Shown one piece after another: positions 27,601-35,038 of a DNA stretch of 41,344 bases. Each line of letters begins with the position of its first letter. The first letter of the stretch is position 1. The DNA comes from Acidimicrobiaceae bacterium (lineage in GTDB: Bacteria > Actinomycetota > Acidimicrobiia > Acidimicrobiales > Aldehydirespiratoraceae). A program made the translations under genes and the position numbers. Location: the NCBI GenBank assembly GCA_016845585.1, contig JAERSO010000090.1, positions 1 through 41,344 of the forward strand, read 5' to 3'. A model generated the notes under the pieces. The model had not been told where the DNA came from, made no database searches, and was given only the letters and a program-made list of their open reading frames with translations.

Positions 27601-28132
27601 CGAGGAACTCGGACTTGCACCACGTATGAGCCAGGTGGCTCTCGAGAAGGGATGTGCTCAGCTCCGAGCGTGGATGGCGGACGGCATCGACACGAAGCTC
27701 CGAGTGAACATCACGGCAGCTCAGCTTCGAAACGAGTCTCTCGACTTCGAGATCATGTCGGTGCTCGGTCAGCATGGCCTCGGCACTGAGAACCTGTGCC
27801 TGGAGGTCACCGAGCGATCGCTCCTCCTCGACATCGAGTCGACGATCTCCACGTTGGCCCGAATCCGAGGCGAAGGCATCGAAGTCGCCATCGATGACTT
27901 CGGGACGGGTTTCAGTTCGCTGTCCTGGCTCAAACGGCTTCCGGTCGACACGCTCAAGATCGACCGCGCCTTCGTTCAGAACCTGGCGCGTGACGACGTT
28001 GACCGAGAGATCGTGAAGACGATCATCGGTCTGGCGAAAGCGCTCGGGATCGGTGTTGTGGCCGAAGGGGTCGAAGAGCCCGCGCAGGTGGAGACCCTCC
28101 TCGAACTCGGCTGCAGCCGGGCGATGGGATGA
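24608..28132 (+). CDS. GGDEF-EAL cyclic di-GMP protein, interrupted near the C-terminus by TGA
   Basis: Protein of 1174 residues up to the first stop. A long N-terminal part (1-680) looks like several GAF-type sensor domains. A PAS-like segment (about 685-775, TGQLLLDHGGVVQSANSAI) precedes the GGDEF domain. GGDEF is intact (RFGGDEF near residue 850) with an inhibitory I-site RSDD five residues earlier. The EAL domain has EALIRW (near 976), NITAAQL, EVTER, DDFGTG, the Lys in LKIDRAF and VAEGVEE; so both synthase and phosphodiesterase motifs are present. The late family motif RAQG-aromatic reads RAMG followed directly by TGA. The same frame continues for 22 sensible codons to 28201. No N-terminal membrane segment seen. 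Confidence 0.9.
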   Translation: MVDPASVNDLMGSIVSALWDVEERGDGARLSARLSEWCSEVGATGVMIVARRHDEADLVGGFIEGTPLPDRTAFSRVDPGWDELARDGMWSWRSGDACELGSLFTADHGGQVFALGRAGQPQGCLIVLAERVPLPDSSVRLVGQLSDVCRAFVERGQFAARLSGQRELDALRTFASEQFLPVREFDDVLQVLHDVLERVAVTFDCDEVIWGNRTDPAEAYLSRRFRRSDGVCDQLPPERLRVVAHPLDPTKDIIRTRFDDEALARLGIDPAEYPESAATIVTVSTGVEYNAGLGLVDYRPRPVRSQAELEVLIDLNRFIRQYQARLEHERDERRHHRYDELRLAIAGDFIDTAGPPVDDLIDGTIGRLGEAFDADLVLFQDGGPGSDHRHVWATACGRAITEHLESSSGDRGSLPDWLELAHPARHSIISGADLPPSVRRVMTDLGVDQLELLAAAVGDTARRATITVAHCGRRKWGQAEHATLVSLGNQLQASTDAARVRTANRNHRRMDELLARSAATLIQIPDFDEALDAVLSDVRTTLSARAAQWLEFDAERRTIEVRNAARPDADPVVVPTVEASREDWAVLWESTLTVRFCDDDGPVLAVLRRLFPAVTWLPRIMAPVLSPTGRPLVTLDVVLDEAPESDAVLNTISAIGHLIHEVGDRQRSNLLHATTFESVPTGQLLLDHGGVVQSANSAIRRRLGDVVGSRWIDFDPGFVPGGEEREVPLHVGRHTLWTRIRSAVIDHGQPRPTTVVHVEDVTNERSARSMLEYEASHDQLTGLGNRRRLDEEISHTSQQTDATIIMVDLDRFKVINDSLGHRAGDEVLAVVADRLRLTCRSDDLVCRFGGDEFAILLAGRRERHELAALAERLLHVVSEPIDAQGVPARMTCSLGIASAERGVGSETLLRQSDAALHDAKAEGRDRYSFFDPTSIDSLRERLTIETGLRAGLDNDEFIPYFQPEYDLLTGEILSFEALIRWAQPDGTIVPAFQFIDVAEELGLAPRMSQVALEKGCAQLRAWMADGIDTKLRVNITAAQLRNESLDFEIMSVLGQHGLGTENLCLEVTERSLLLDIESTISTLARIRGEGIEVAIDDFGTGFSSLSWLKRLPVDTLKIDRAFVQNLARDDVDREIVKTIIGLAKALGIGVVAEGVEEPAQVETLLELGCSRAMG

Positions 28133-28201
28133 CTGTGGTCCCCGGCGCTGCCGGCGCCGGACGCCGGTCTACTGTTCGCCCGGGACACGCCCGACGCGTG
28201 A
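28130..28201 (+). other. In-frame TGA and ghost C-terminal tail of the GGDEF-EAL gene
   Basis: After TGA at 28130-28132 the frame stays open for 22 codons, LWSPALPAPDAGLLFARD and four more, ending at TGA 28199-28201. The tail matches how EAL domains usually end (RAQG-aromatic-LW/F, then a proline-containing helix). The second TGA overlaps the GTG start of the next gene (GTGA), the junction style used all over this window. A single TGG-to-TGA change, readthrough or a sequence error would explain it. The base after the first TGA is C, the leakiest context for UGA. Confidence 0.75.
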
Positions 28202-28584
28202 ACTGTCCGTGCGGGTCGATTCGGCCGCTCGGCGAGTGCTGTGGCCCGGTCATCGCGGGGGAGCGGCCCGCGCTGACTGCCACCGACCTCATGCGTTCCC
28301 GCTACACCGCGTACGCCACCGGTGAGCGGGACCATCTGGTGCGGTCATGGTCGCCGGTCACCTGTCCCGTGGATCTGAAACTCGATCCGAGCCTGCGGTG
28401 GATGGGACTGGAGATCGTCGGCAGCGAGAGGGGCGGTGCACTCGACGCGGACGGGGTGGTGGAGTTCGTGGCGCGTTTCGTCGGTGCCGATGGCCCCGGC
28501 GAGCTGCGTGAACGCAGTCGATTCGGCCGGGTCGACGGCCGTTGGGTGTACCTCGACGGCGAGGTGGGACCGGGATCAGTGTGA
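28198..28584 (+). CDS. ychJ: YchJ-like SEC-C/UPF0225 family protein
   Basis: Protein of 128 residues that begins with the cysteine motif NCPCGS, then ECCGPVIAGERP, followed by the family signature LMRSRYTAYATGERDHLVRSWSP. The pattern is that of YchJ (a SEC-C zinc-binding motif fused to an NTF2-like domain). GTG 28198 was chosen because it places the CPCG motif at residues 3-6 as in relatives, and because it overlaps the ghost stop of the preceding frame. An ATG at 28129 exists in this frame but would add a low-complexity Gly/Ala/Arg extension. The stop overlaps the convergent galactokinase-like gene by 9 bases. Cellular role unknown. Confidence 0.85.
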   Translation: MNCPCGSIRPLGECCGPVIAGERPALTATDLMRSRYTAYATGERDHLVRSWSPVTCPVDLKLDPSLRWMGLEIVGSERGGALDADGVVEFVARFVGADGPGELRERSRFGRVDGRWVYLDGEVGPGSV

Positions 28585-29676
28585 CGAGACGGTCCCACCG
28601 TTGGAGGGTTCGCAGATCCACACGCGGGGCGTGACGCCAGCGGTTGATTCGTAGCGCCGGCGTATTTCGGCGATGATCTGGTTTGCAGCGTCGCGGTCGA
28701 CCAACGCCACTGCGCAACCCGCAAAACCGCCTCCCGTCATTCGTGCGCCGAGGCACCCGGTGAGGCCGTGCGCGATCTTGACAATCTGATCGAGCGCGGG
28801 GCCGGAGACCTCGTAGTCGTCCCGGAGGCTCCGGTGGCTCGAACTCATGAGCGATCCAGCTTCGACGGGATCACCGTCGGTGAACGCGGCCACCGTCTCG
28901 AGTGTCCGCTGGTTCTCGGTGATCACGTGCGTGGCCCGACGTCGTCCGAGCTCGTCGCCAACTTCGAGGGCTGCGAGATCGGTCAGAGTGGCATCACGCA
29001 GCGCATCAACCCCGAGCGTGCGGGCGACGCGAGCACAGGTGGCGTGGCGGTCGGCGTACTCCGAGTCGACGAGGTCTCGTCGCGACATCGTGTCCATCAC
29101 GACCACCCGAACGGCTGCCGGCAGCTGAATCGGCGTCGTCTCGAGTGTCCGGCAATCGAGCAGGAGCGCGGCACCAGCTCGGGCTGTTGCGGACGTGAGT
29201 TGGTCGAGGATTCCGCTCGGCAACCCGAAGATCTCGTTCTCGACGCGCTGGCCGATGCGGGCCAGGGTGACGCGGTCGATCTCGTCCCCGGCTGCGAATG
29301 AAAACGCGAGACCGGCCGCGACTTCGAGAGCGGCCGACGACGAGAGGCTCGCTCCCTGCGGGATGTCGCTGGCAATCGTGCCTTCCCAAGCCGCAACGGG
29401 ATGTCCGGTGTCGCGCATGACCACAGCCATCCCGTGGAGGTAGCGCGCCCAAGGTTCCGTGTCGGCGGGATCGTCGTCGATGTCGAACACCGTGGATCCG
29501 AAACCCTCCGATGAGACCGTCACGGTCGAGCCCGCTTTCGGGCGGGCGGCGATAACTGTGTCGAATGGTAGTGCCATCGGGAGGCAGAACCCGTCGTTGT
29601 AGTCGGTGTGGTCACCGATCAGGTAGGCCTCGGCCGGGAGCGCGACTGATGAATGAGTGATCGGATCCGAAGGCAG
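28576..29676 (-). CDS. galK: Galactokinase-like GHMP kinase without a canonical start codon
   Basis: GHMP-family sugar kinase, about 366 residues from the CTG proposed here. The substrate motif reads LIGDHTDYNDGFCLPMA (normal GEHTDYN), the ATP loop is PQGASLSSSAALEVA, ENEIFGLPSGILDQL carries the catalytic Asp region, and the third motif is ARMTGGGFAGCAVAL. The N-terminal PGRxNLIGEH hallmark is altered to PAEAYLIGDH, losing the Arg. No ATG, GTG or TTG lies in this frame between the DUF808 stop and the motif; the first ATG (29577) would remove the galactose-binding segment. CTG 29676 is a guess. Galactose 1-phosphorylation is the family reaction; activity here is uncertain. No other Leloir gene is nearby. 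Confidence 0.7.
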   Translation of the reverse strand: MPSDPITHSSVALPAEAYLIGDHTDYNDGFCLPMALPFDTVIAARPKAGSTVTVSSEGFGSTVFDIDDDPADTEPWARYLHGMAVVMRDTGHPVAAWEGTIASDIPQGASLSSSAALEVAAGLAFSFAAGDEIDRVTLARIGQRVENEIFGLPSGILDQLTSATARAGAALLLDCRTLETTPIQLPAAVRVVVMDTMSRRDLVDSEYADRHATCARVARTLGVDALRDATLTDLAALEVGDELGRRRATHVITENQRTLETVAAFTDGDPVEAGSLMSSSHRSLRDDYEVSGPALDQIVKIAHGLTGCLGARMTGGGFAGCAVALVDRDAANQIIAEIRRRYESTAGVTPRVWICEPSNGGTVSSH

Positions 29677-29732
29677 CGTCGAACGATGCTGAGGCTCGCC
29701 GAGCGGCGTGCTGAGCCGGTGCGGGAGCTGGG

Positions 29733-30671
29733 TTAGTGGGCGGCGTCGGCACGCTTCGGCACCAGCGACAACACACCCATCACGACCACACCCCACGCGA
29801 GGCCCACGACGGCGGAGATGAGAGTGTTGGCCAGCCAGGCAACCACACCGCCGACTCGGGCGATGTCCTCCACGGCGTGCTCGGCGTCGTGCACGACCGA
29901 GTAGGGCCAGTGCCAGCCGAGTTCGTCGGCACCCACGAGCAGGATGTGGCCGCCGACCCAGAGCATGGCGGCGGTGCCGATGATGGAGAGCCACAGCAGC
30001 ACCTTCGGCATCCCGAGTACGAGTGCCCGGCCGACCTTCTGGGAAGACTCGGACTCGCGCTCGGCCATCGAGAGACCGATGTCGTCCATCTTCACGATGA
30101 GGGCGACCAGTCCGTAGACGACGATCGTGATGAACACCGCGACCACGACGAGGATGATTCCGCGTGCCACGAAGCTCTCGTCGATGACCTCCTTCAGCGA
30201 GATCACCATGATCTCTGCGGACAGGATGAAGTCGGTGCGCACGGCGCTCTTGATGGTGGCGGCCTCGGCGGCGGGGCCCAGGACGGCGGCGGGGACGTCG
30301 TGATCGTGATCGTCGCGTTTGATGGCGTGCACGATCTTGTGGGCGCCCTCGTAGCACAGGAAGGAGCCGCCGAAGATCAGGATGATCTCGACCAGCGTGG
30401 GCACGAACTCGCTGAGCACGAGCGCAGCCGGGAGGATGAAGAGGAGCTTGTTGCGGATCGAGCCAGTGGCAATCCGCTTGATGATCGGGAGCTCCCGGTT
30501 GGCGGCCAAGCCATGGACGTAGGTCGGGGTGACCGCGGTGTCGTCGATCACCACACCCGCCGCTTTCATGCTGGCGCGGCTGGCTGCCGCGCCCACGTCG
30601 TCGATCGACGCCGCTGCGAGCTTCGCCAGCGCCGCCACATCATCGAGCAAACCAACGAGACCGCCAGCCAT
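29733..30671 (-). CDS. DUF808 (YedI-like) integral membrane protein
   Basis: Membrane protein of 312 residues. It matches the YedI layout: N-terminal GGLVGLLDDVAALAKLAA, the conserved ANRELPIIKRIATGSIRNKL near residue 58, and GGSFLCYEGAHKIVHAI near 100. It has several hydrophobic helices (about 77-98, 170-190, 228-252, 285-305). ATG 30671 aligns with the usual MAG start; an ATG 9 bases upstream would add MGY. It is probably transcribed with the galactokinase-like gene downstream (57 bases to the proposed CTG). Function of the family is not established. Confidence 0.88.
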   Translation of the reverse strand: MAGGLVGLLDDVAALAKLAAASIDDVGAAASRASMKAAGVVIDDTAVTPTYVHGLAANRELPIIKRIATGSIRNKLLFILPAALVLSEFVPTLVEIILIFGGSFLCYEGAHKIVHAIKRDDHDHDVPAAVLGPAAEAATIKSAVRTDFILSAEIMVISLKEVIDESFVARGIILVVVAVFITIVVYGLVALIVKMDDIGLSMAERESESSQKVGRALVLGMPKVLLWLSIIGTAAMLWVGGHILLVGADELGWHWPYSVVHDAEHAVEDIARVGGVVAWLANTLISAVVGLAWGVVVMGVLSLVPKRADAAH

Positions 30672-30756
30672 GTACCCCATCCCTGTCTCGGTCGAACGAG
30701 CCCTCAGGGTAGTTGGCGAGTCGCGGTCTGGACGCGCCGCCGACTACGTTCGGCCC

Positions 30757-31518
30757 ATGGAACTTCGTTTGGATGGGAAGACTGCGATCGTGACGGGCGG
30801 GTCGGCCGGCATCGGCCTGGCGATCGCCGAGGAATATGTGAAGGCGGGCGCCAACGTGATGATCGCGTCGCGCAAGGCCGAGAAGTGTGAGGAGGCGGCC
30901 GAGCACCTGTCATCGCTCGGGGGCGGAGGGGTCGCGTGGCGCGCTGCGCACACGGGTGGTCTCGATGGTGGCGCCGACGTCATGGCAGCGACTCTCGACG
31001 AGTTCGGCTCGATCGACATCCTCGTGAACAACGCGGCCACGAATCCGCATGCCGGTCGGATCATCGACTGTGACCCGGGCATGTTCGACAAGACCTATGA
31101 GGTGAACCTGCGCGGCCCGCTGTTGTGGACGCAGCAGGCGTGGCGATCCTGGATGCAGGACAATGGTGGATGTGTGATCAACCTCGCCTCGGTCGGCGCG
31201 TTCAAGACGTCGGCAGCGCTGGGGATCTACTCGATCCTGAAGCGGGCGCTCGTGCAGATGACCGAGCAACTCGCCTCCGAGATGGGCCCCGGCGTGCGGG
31301 TCAACGCGTTGGCACCATCGGTGGTGAAGACGGACTTCGCCCGCCTCCTCTGGGAGGGCGAGGCGGGCGAGAAAGTCGCGGCCCGCATGCCCCTGCAGCG
31401 CCTCGGCGAGCCCGGCGACATCGGACGAGCGGCGCTCTTCCTCGCCGCGGACGCACAGTGGATGACCGGCCAGACCCTCGTGTTCGACGGTGGTGCTCTG
31501 GTGACGACGGCACCCTGA
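30757..31518 (+). CDS. Short-chain dehydrogenase/reductase (SDR)
   Basis: Classical SDR of 253 residues. The cofactor loop is TGGSAGIG near residues 14-21, followed by NNAAT near 89-93. The catalytic Ser is in INLASVGAF and the YxxxK pair is in IYSILK. The C-terminus QRLGEPGDIGRAALFLAAD and GQTLVFDGG is typical. The cofactor-specificity region IASRKAEK suggests NADP(H) (Arg-Lys after the second strand). It is divergent from DUF808 with an 85-base gap. Substrate unknown. Confidence 0.93.
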   Translation: MELRLDGKTAIVTGGSAGIGLAIAEEYVKAGANVMIASRKAEKCEEAAEHLSSLGGGGVAWRAAHTGGLDGGADVMAATLDEFGSIDILVNNAATNPHAGRIIDCDPGMFDKTYEVNLRGPLLWTQQAWRSWMQDNGGCVINLASVGAFKTSAALGIYSILKRALVQMTEQLASEMGPGVRVNALAPSVVKTDFARLLWEGEAGEKVAARMPLQRLGEPGDIGRAALFLAADAQWMTGQTLVFDGGALVTTAP

Positions 31519-32186
31519 GCAGCGATCCGCACATCGGAACCCTCAACGAGGGTTCATTGCATGCCGCGCTCAAGGACGCGTATGCCGAACCGGGCGACGA
31601 ATTCGAGGTGCCACTCGACGGCTTTGTCATCGACATCTGTCGCGGGAAGGAACTGATCGAAATCCAGACCGGCTCGTTCGGCGCGATGGGGCGGAAGCTG
31701 GACCATCTCCTGCCGAGCCACCAGGTTCTTCTGGTGCACCCCATTGCGGTGGAGAGCTACCTCGATCGGCCCGGCCGGAACCCACGGAAGTCGCCCAAGA
31801 AGGGATCCGTCCACAGCCTCTTCGGTGAGCTCGTCAGCATTCCCACGCTGCTCGATCATCCGAACCTGACGCTCGAGATCGTGTTGGTCTCCGTGACCAA
31901 GGTGCAGGTCGAGGACCCGAAGGCCCGCCGAGGGCGTGGTGGCTATCGCACCCAGGACCGACGACTGCGTGAAGTCCTCGGTCGCCATCGCTTCGAGGAG
32001 AGTCGTGACCTGCTCCGCCTCGTTCCGGACAACCTGCCGCCGGTGTTCACCACCGCCGATCTGGCGAGCCGCGCCGGCATCGGCCGAGACGTGGCCCAGC
32101 AGATGGCGTACTGCCTGCGCCCGCTCGGTCTCTTCGTCGAGCAGGGTCGAACCAAGGCCGGGATCCAGTACTCCCTGGCCGGCTGA
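31515..32186 (+). CDS. Uncharacterised conserved protein, start codon uncertain
   Basis: About 223 residues from the CTG that overlaps the SDR stop. The N-terminus carries a stretch I associate with a widespread actinobacterial family of unknown role: EGSLHAALKDAYAEPGD, FVIDICRGKELIEIQTGSF, then MGRKLDHLLPSHQVLLVHPI. The D-x(n)-E-I-Q-T pattern resembles a PD-(D/E)xK-like core, which is only a hint. The C-terminal part (DLASRAGIGRDVAQQMAYCLRPLGL) looks like a winged-helix DNA-binding unit. No ATG lies near. CTG 31515 fits the CTGA overlap, GTG 31458 lies inside the SDR gene, and TTG 31557 would cut the conserved motif. DNA-related function is speculative. Confidence 0.65.
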   Translation: MSSDPHIGTLNEGSLHAALKDAYAEPGDEFEVPLDGFVIDICRGKELIEIQTGSFGAMGRKLDHLLPSHQVLLVHPIAVESYLDRPGRNPRKSPKKGSVHSLFGELVSIPTLLDHPNLTLEIVLVSVTKVQVEDPKARRGRGGYRTQDRRLREVLGRHRFEESRDLLRLVPDNLPPVFTTADLASRAGIGRDVAQQMAYCLRPLGLFVEQGRTKAGIQYSLAG

Positions 32187-32193
32187 GCGAGGG

Positions 32194-32733
32194 TCAGTCG
32201 CCGGTTTCACCGTCGATCGCCTCGCGGAGCAGGTCGGCGTGGCCGGCGTGGCGGGCGTATTCCTCGATCATGTGCACGAGGACCCAGCGGAGGTTCCAGG
32301 GTCCCCGCCCGAGGGTGTCGCCCTGCGACATCGTGTCCATGGTTGGTGCCGCGTCGGTGACCTCACGGCTGCGGGCACACGCATCGTCGAAGGTGGTGAG
32401 CAGCCACTCGGGCGAGTCGTGCTTGGCGGACGTGATCGCCCAGTCCTCGCCCTCATCCCGGGGTGCGCTCGCCCACGGCTCGACCGGCTCGTATCCCATG
32501 AATCGCACACCGAACCAGATGTCTTCCACCAGCGCCATGTGCTTGATCAGGCCGCCGAGTGTGAGCGAGGAGGCGGCCGTTGTCCGGGCGAGATCGTCGG
32601 CACTCAAACCCTCGGCCTTGCGGGCCAGGACGTTGCGGTAGAAGTCGAGGAACTCGGTGAGTGCCTGGCGCTCGGTGGTGGGAGCCTTGACCGGGTCGAC
32701 CGGCTCGGGACGGCGAGGGACGGGAGAGGGCAT
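32194..32733 (-). CDS. DUF664/DinB-like four-helix protein
   Basis: Protein of 179 residues of the DinB/DUF664 type, putative metal- or thiol-dependent. It has TLGGLIKHMALVEDIWFGVRF near residue 57, which carries the first family His, and WVLVHMIEEYARHAGHADLLRE near residue 149, with the His pair of the helix bundle. Length and layout fit mycothiol- or bacillithiol-dependent enzyme relatives common in actinobacteria. It lies 9 bases downstream of the LLM oxidoreductase and shares its strand, so co-transcription is likely. Reaction unknown. Confidence 0.88.
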   Translation of the reverse strand: MPSPVPRRPEPVDPVKAPTTERQALTEFLDFYRNVLARKAEGLSADDLARTTAASSLTLGGLIKHMALVEDIWFGVRFMGYEPVEPWASAPRDEGEDWAITSAKHDSPEWLLTTFDDACARSREVTDAAPTMDTMSQGDTLGRGPWNLRWVLVHMIEEYARHAGHADLLREAIDGETGD

Positions 32734-32742
32734 CCCCGATGC

Positions 32743-33795
32743 CTAGCGAAGCCGGGCCAGGATTTCCCGGAGTTGCTCGGCATCGTCGGGCGTCTCCACC
32801 GGGATGGAGAACTCGATCCGGTGCACGCGATCGGCGTAGCGCTCGTTGAGCTTGTCCGCGATCTCGTCGAAGGTGCCGATGGTGGCGACGGTGTGGAGCA
32901 TCTCGTCGTCGACGAGGCCGGGGAGCTCCTCCCACTGCTGGTTTCGTGAGAGCACCGACGCCTGCTCGGCGATGTGTTCCCACCCGTGCAGGCGGAACGT
33001 GCGTCGGTACGACGGCGTCGAGAGGTAGAAGGCGACTCTGGCGCGGACGGACTCGGTGACCTCGTCGAGCCGGGCCTGGTCGGCGGCGGTGCCGATCAGT
33101 GGCTTCATGCAGACCTCGACCACGTCGACGTCGCGGTTCGTACGCATCGCCCCTCGGGCCAGGTGCGGCAACACTTCCTCATCGATGAAGCGTGGCGTGC
33201 AGACCGGATGGAGCCGGACACCGTCCGCGACCTCGCCGGCCATTGCCACCATGTTCGGCCCGATGGCAGCGACATGGATCGGGATGGTCGGATGATCGAT
33301 CGGGCCGGGGTTGAACAGCGGCACCATCACATCGAGGTTGTAGTGCTCACTCGCGAAATCGAGTCGGGTGCCGTTCTGCCAGCAGTCCCACACGGCGCGC
33401 ATGGCGCCGATGTAGTCGCGCATCCACGGTGCCGGGGCATGCCATGGCAACCCGTAGCGCCGTTCGATGTGGGCGCGGACCTGTGAGCCGAGACCGAGGA
33501 TGAATCGCCCGCCCGACAGCTTCGACAACGACCACGCCGAGAGCGCTGTGGCCGTGGGGCTTCGGGGGAACGCCATCGCCACCGACGTGCCCAGCTGGAT
33601 GGTCGACGTGGTGGTGGCTCCCAGCGCGAGGAGCTGGAATGGATCGTCCTTCGTTTCCTCGACGAGTACGGCGTCGAGACCCACGTCCTCGGCGGTGGCG
33701 GCCAGCTCGGCGAAGCGCCGGATGTCGAGCGGCGTCTCGGGTTCACGCAGGCCCGGATCGAGCTTGCCGAGCGGGAGGAGCGATTCGACGATCAT
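32743..33795 (-). CDS. LLM-class (F420-dependent type) oxidoreductase
   Basis: TIM-barrel flavin-type oxidoreductase of 350 residues. It has the luciferase-like pattern: AELAATAEDVGLDAVLVEE near residue 28, TTTSTIQLGTSVAMAFPRSP, LSKLSGGRFILGLGSQV, and PIHVAAIGPNMVAMAGEVADG. GGRFILGLGSQ and the F420-group style make coenzyme F420 the more likely cofactor, which fits actinobacteria; FMN cannot be excluded. ATG 33795 was preferred over a TTG at 33831, which would extend into the promoter region of the divergent MFS gene. Substrate unknown. Confidence 0.9.
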   Translation of the reverse strand: MIVESLLPLGKLDPGLREPETPLDIRRFAELAATAEDVGLDAVLVEETKDDPFQLLALGATTTSTIQLGTSVAMAFPRSPTATALSAWSLSKLSGGRFILGLGSQVRAHIERRYGLPWHAPAPWMRDYIGAMRAVWDCWQNGTRLDFASEHYNLDVMVPLFNPGPIDHPTIPIHVAAIGPNMVAMAGEVADGVRLHPVCTPRFIDEEVLPHLARGAMRTNRDVDVVEVCMKPLIGTAADQARLDEVTESVRARVAFYLSTPSYRRTFRLHGWEHIAEQASVLSRNQQWEELPGLVDDEMLHTVATIGTFDEIADKLNERYADRVHRIEFSIPVETPDDAEQLREILARLR

Positions 33796-33842
33796 TTCCG
33801 GACAACTTACGCGACCGGGTAACTCTGGCAAACTTCGCTGCG

Positions 33843-35000
33843 ATGTCGTCGAGTCCGAGAACCGTGCTGACCGTCCTGGTCGGAGTCCATGTGGTCAACG
33901 ACTTCAGCGTGACGGTGCTTCCGGCGTTCCTCCCGGCCGTCGCCGAGGAATTCGACCTCGATTACAGCGAGCTCGGGATTCTGTCGTTCGCGTTCGTGCT
34001 GCTGACCGGGGTGATGCAGCCCGCGCTCGGCAACTACGCCGACCGCGCGGGGCGTCGCCGTTTCGTGCTCGTGGGGGGGTTCCTGGTCGGTGCCGGCGGA
34101 TTCCTCGCGATGGCGGTGGCGCAGAGCTTCTGGTTCATCGTTGCGGTGAGCCTGTTCTGCGGCCTCGGGCAGGCCACGTATCACCCCCAGGCGTCGGCGT
34201 TGATCGTCGATACCTACCCCGACCGGCGGGGGCGTTCCCTGGGGATCCATGGGTGGGGCGGCTCGGTCGGTCATTTCACCGCCCCCGCCGCCGTGGTCTT
34301 CACGGTGGCCGCGTTCGGTTGGCGGTGGGCGATGGCCGCCATTGCGATACCGATGGTGCTCGCGGCAGCACTGTCGCGGATCCGGCTTCAGGAGACCGCC
34401 CCGTCACCGAACGCCACGTTGCGAGGGGCACTTTCGCGCCCGCTACTGATCGCTGCAGTGGCCTTCGGCCTGGTGGGGATCGTTGGTCAGAGTTTCAAGA
34501 TCTTCATGGTGAAGATGCTCGTCGACGAGGGATGGACGGAGACGAGCGCCGGGGTGCTGCTCACCGTCATCCTCCTCGGTGGTGCCATTTCACAACCGCT
34601 CGGTGGGTGGGCGTTCGACCGGATCGGCGGGCCGCGCGTTCTTCAGATCGCGGCGATCGCCACGATCATCCTCGTCGCCGTCTTCGCGGTCAGCAGCGGG
34701 GCGATCGCGCTCGTTGCGGTGGCCGGCATCTCGTTCTTCCAGTTCAGTCTGTTCCCCGTCTCGCTTGCGCAGGCCAGCCGGCTGGCCTCTGCTGAACGCA
34801 CCGGTGGTGCCACCGGGCTGGTCTTCGGCGTGTCGGGACTCATGACAGCGGTGACCCAACCGGCGGTCGGCGCTCTCGGTGAAGCACTCGACGACATCCG
34901 GCTCGCTCTGGTCTGGCTCATGCCGGCCGCAATCGTCGGCTTGGTCCTCGCGCTCGGCATGAGGGCCGGTGAGGTGGTCTCGCCCGATCCGGTGAAATAG
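33843..35000 (+). CDS. MFS transporter
   Basis: Membrane protein of 385 residues with 12 likely helices. The loop 2-3 motif reads GNYADRAGRRRFVLVGGFL near residues 63-81, and there is a characteristic GIHGWGGSVGHF near residue 137. The second half starts with the helix after SRPLLIAAVAFGLVG. It resembles the fosmidomycin-resistance/FsR-like MFS group by overall pattern, but the substrate is not determined. ATG 33843 lies 47 bases from the divergent LLM start. It ends 38 bases before the amidohydrolase, so the two may be a transport-plus-hydrolysis pair. Confidence 0.9.
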   Translation: MSSSPRTVLTVLVGVHVVNDFSVTVLPAFLPAVAEEFDLDYSELGILSFAFVLLTGVMQPALGNYADRAGRRRFVLVGGFLVGAGGFLAMAVAQSFWFIVAVSLFCGLGQATYHPQASALIVDTYPDRRGRSLGIHGWGGSVGHFTAPAAVVFTVAAFGWRWAMAAIAIPMVLAAALSRIRLQETAPSPNATLRGALSRPLLIAAVAFGLVGIVGQSFKIFMVKMLVDEGWTETSAGVLLTVILLGGAISQPLGGWAFDRIGGPRVLQIAAIATIILVAVFAVSSGAIALVAVAGISFFQFSLFPVSLAQASRLASAERTGGATGLVFGVSGLMTAVTQPAVGALGEALDDIRLALVWLMPAAIVGLVLALGMRAGEVVSPDPVK

Positions 35001-35038
35001 GCGATGATCGTGGGACCGGTCGAGAGTCGGAGGGCCCC

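Noticed and set aside
28130..28132. Selenocysteine insertion at the TGA of the GGDEF-EAL gene
   Set aside because: EAL domains have no Cys/Sec at this place, the usual residue is aromatic, and no SECIS-like hairpin is evident right after the codon.
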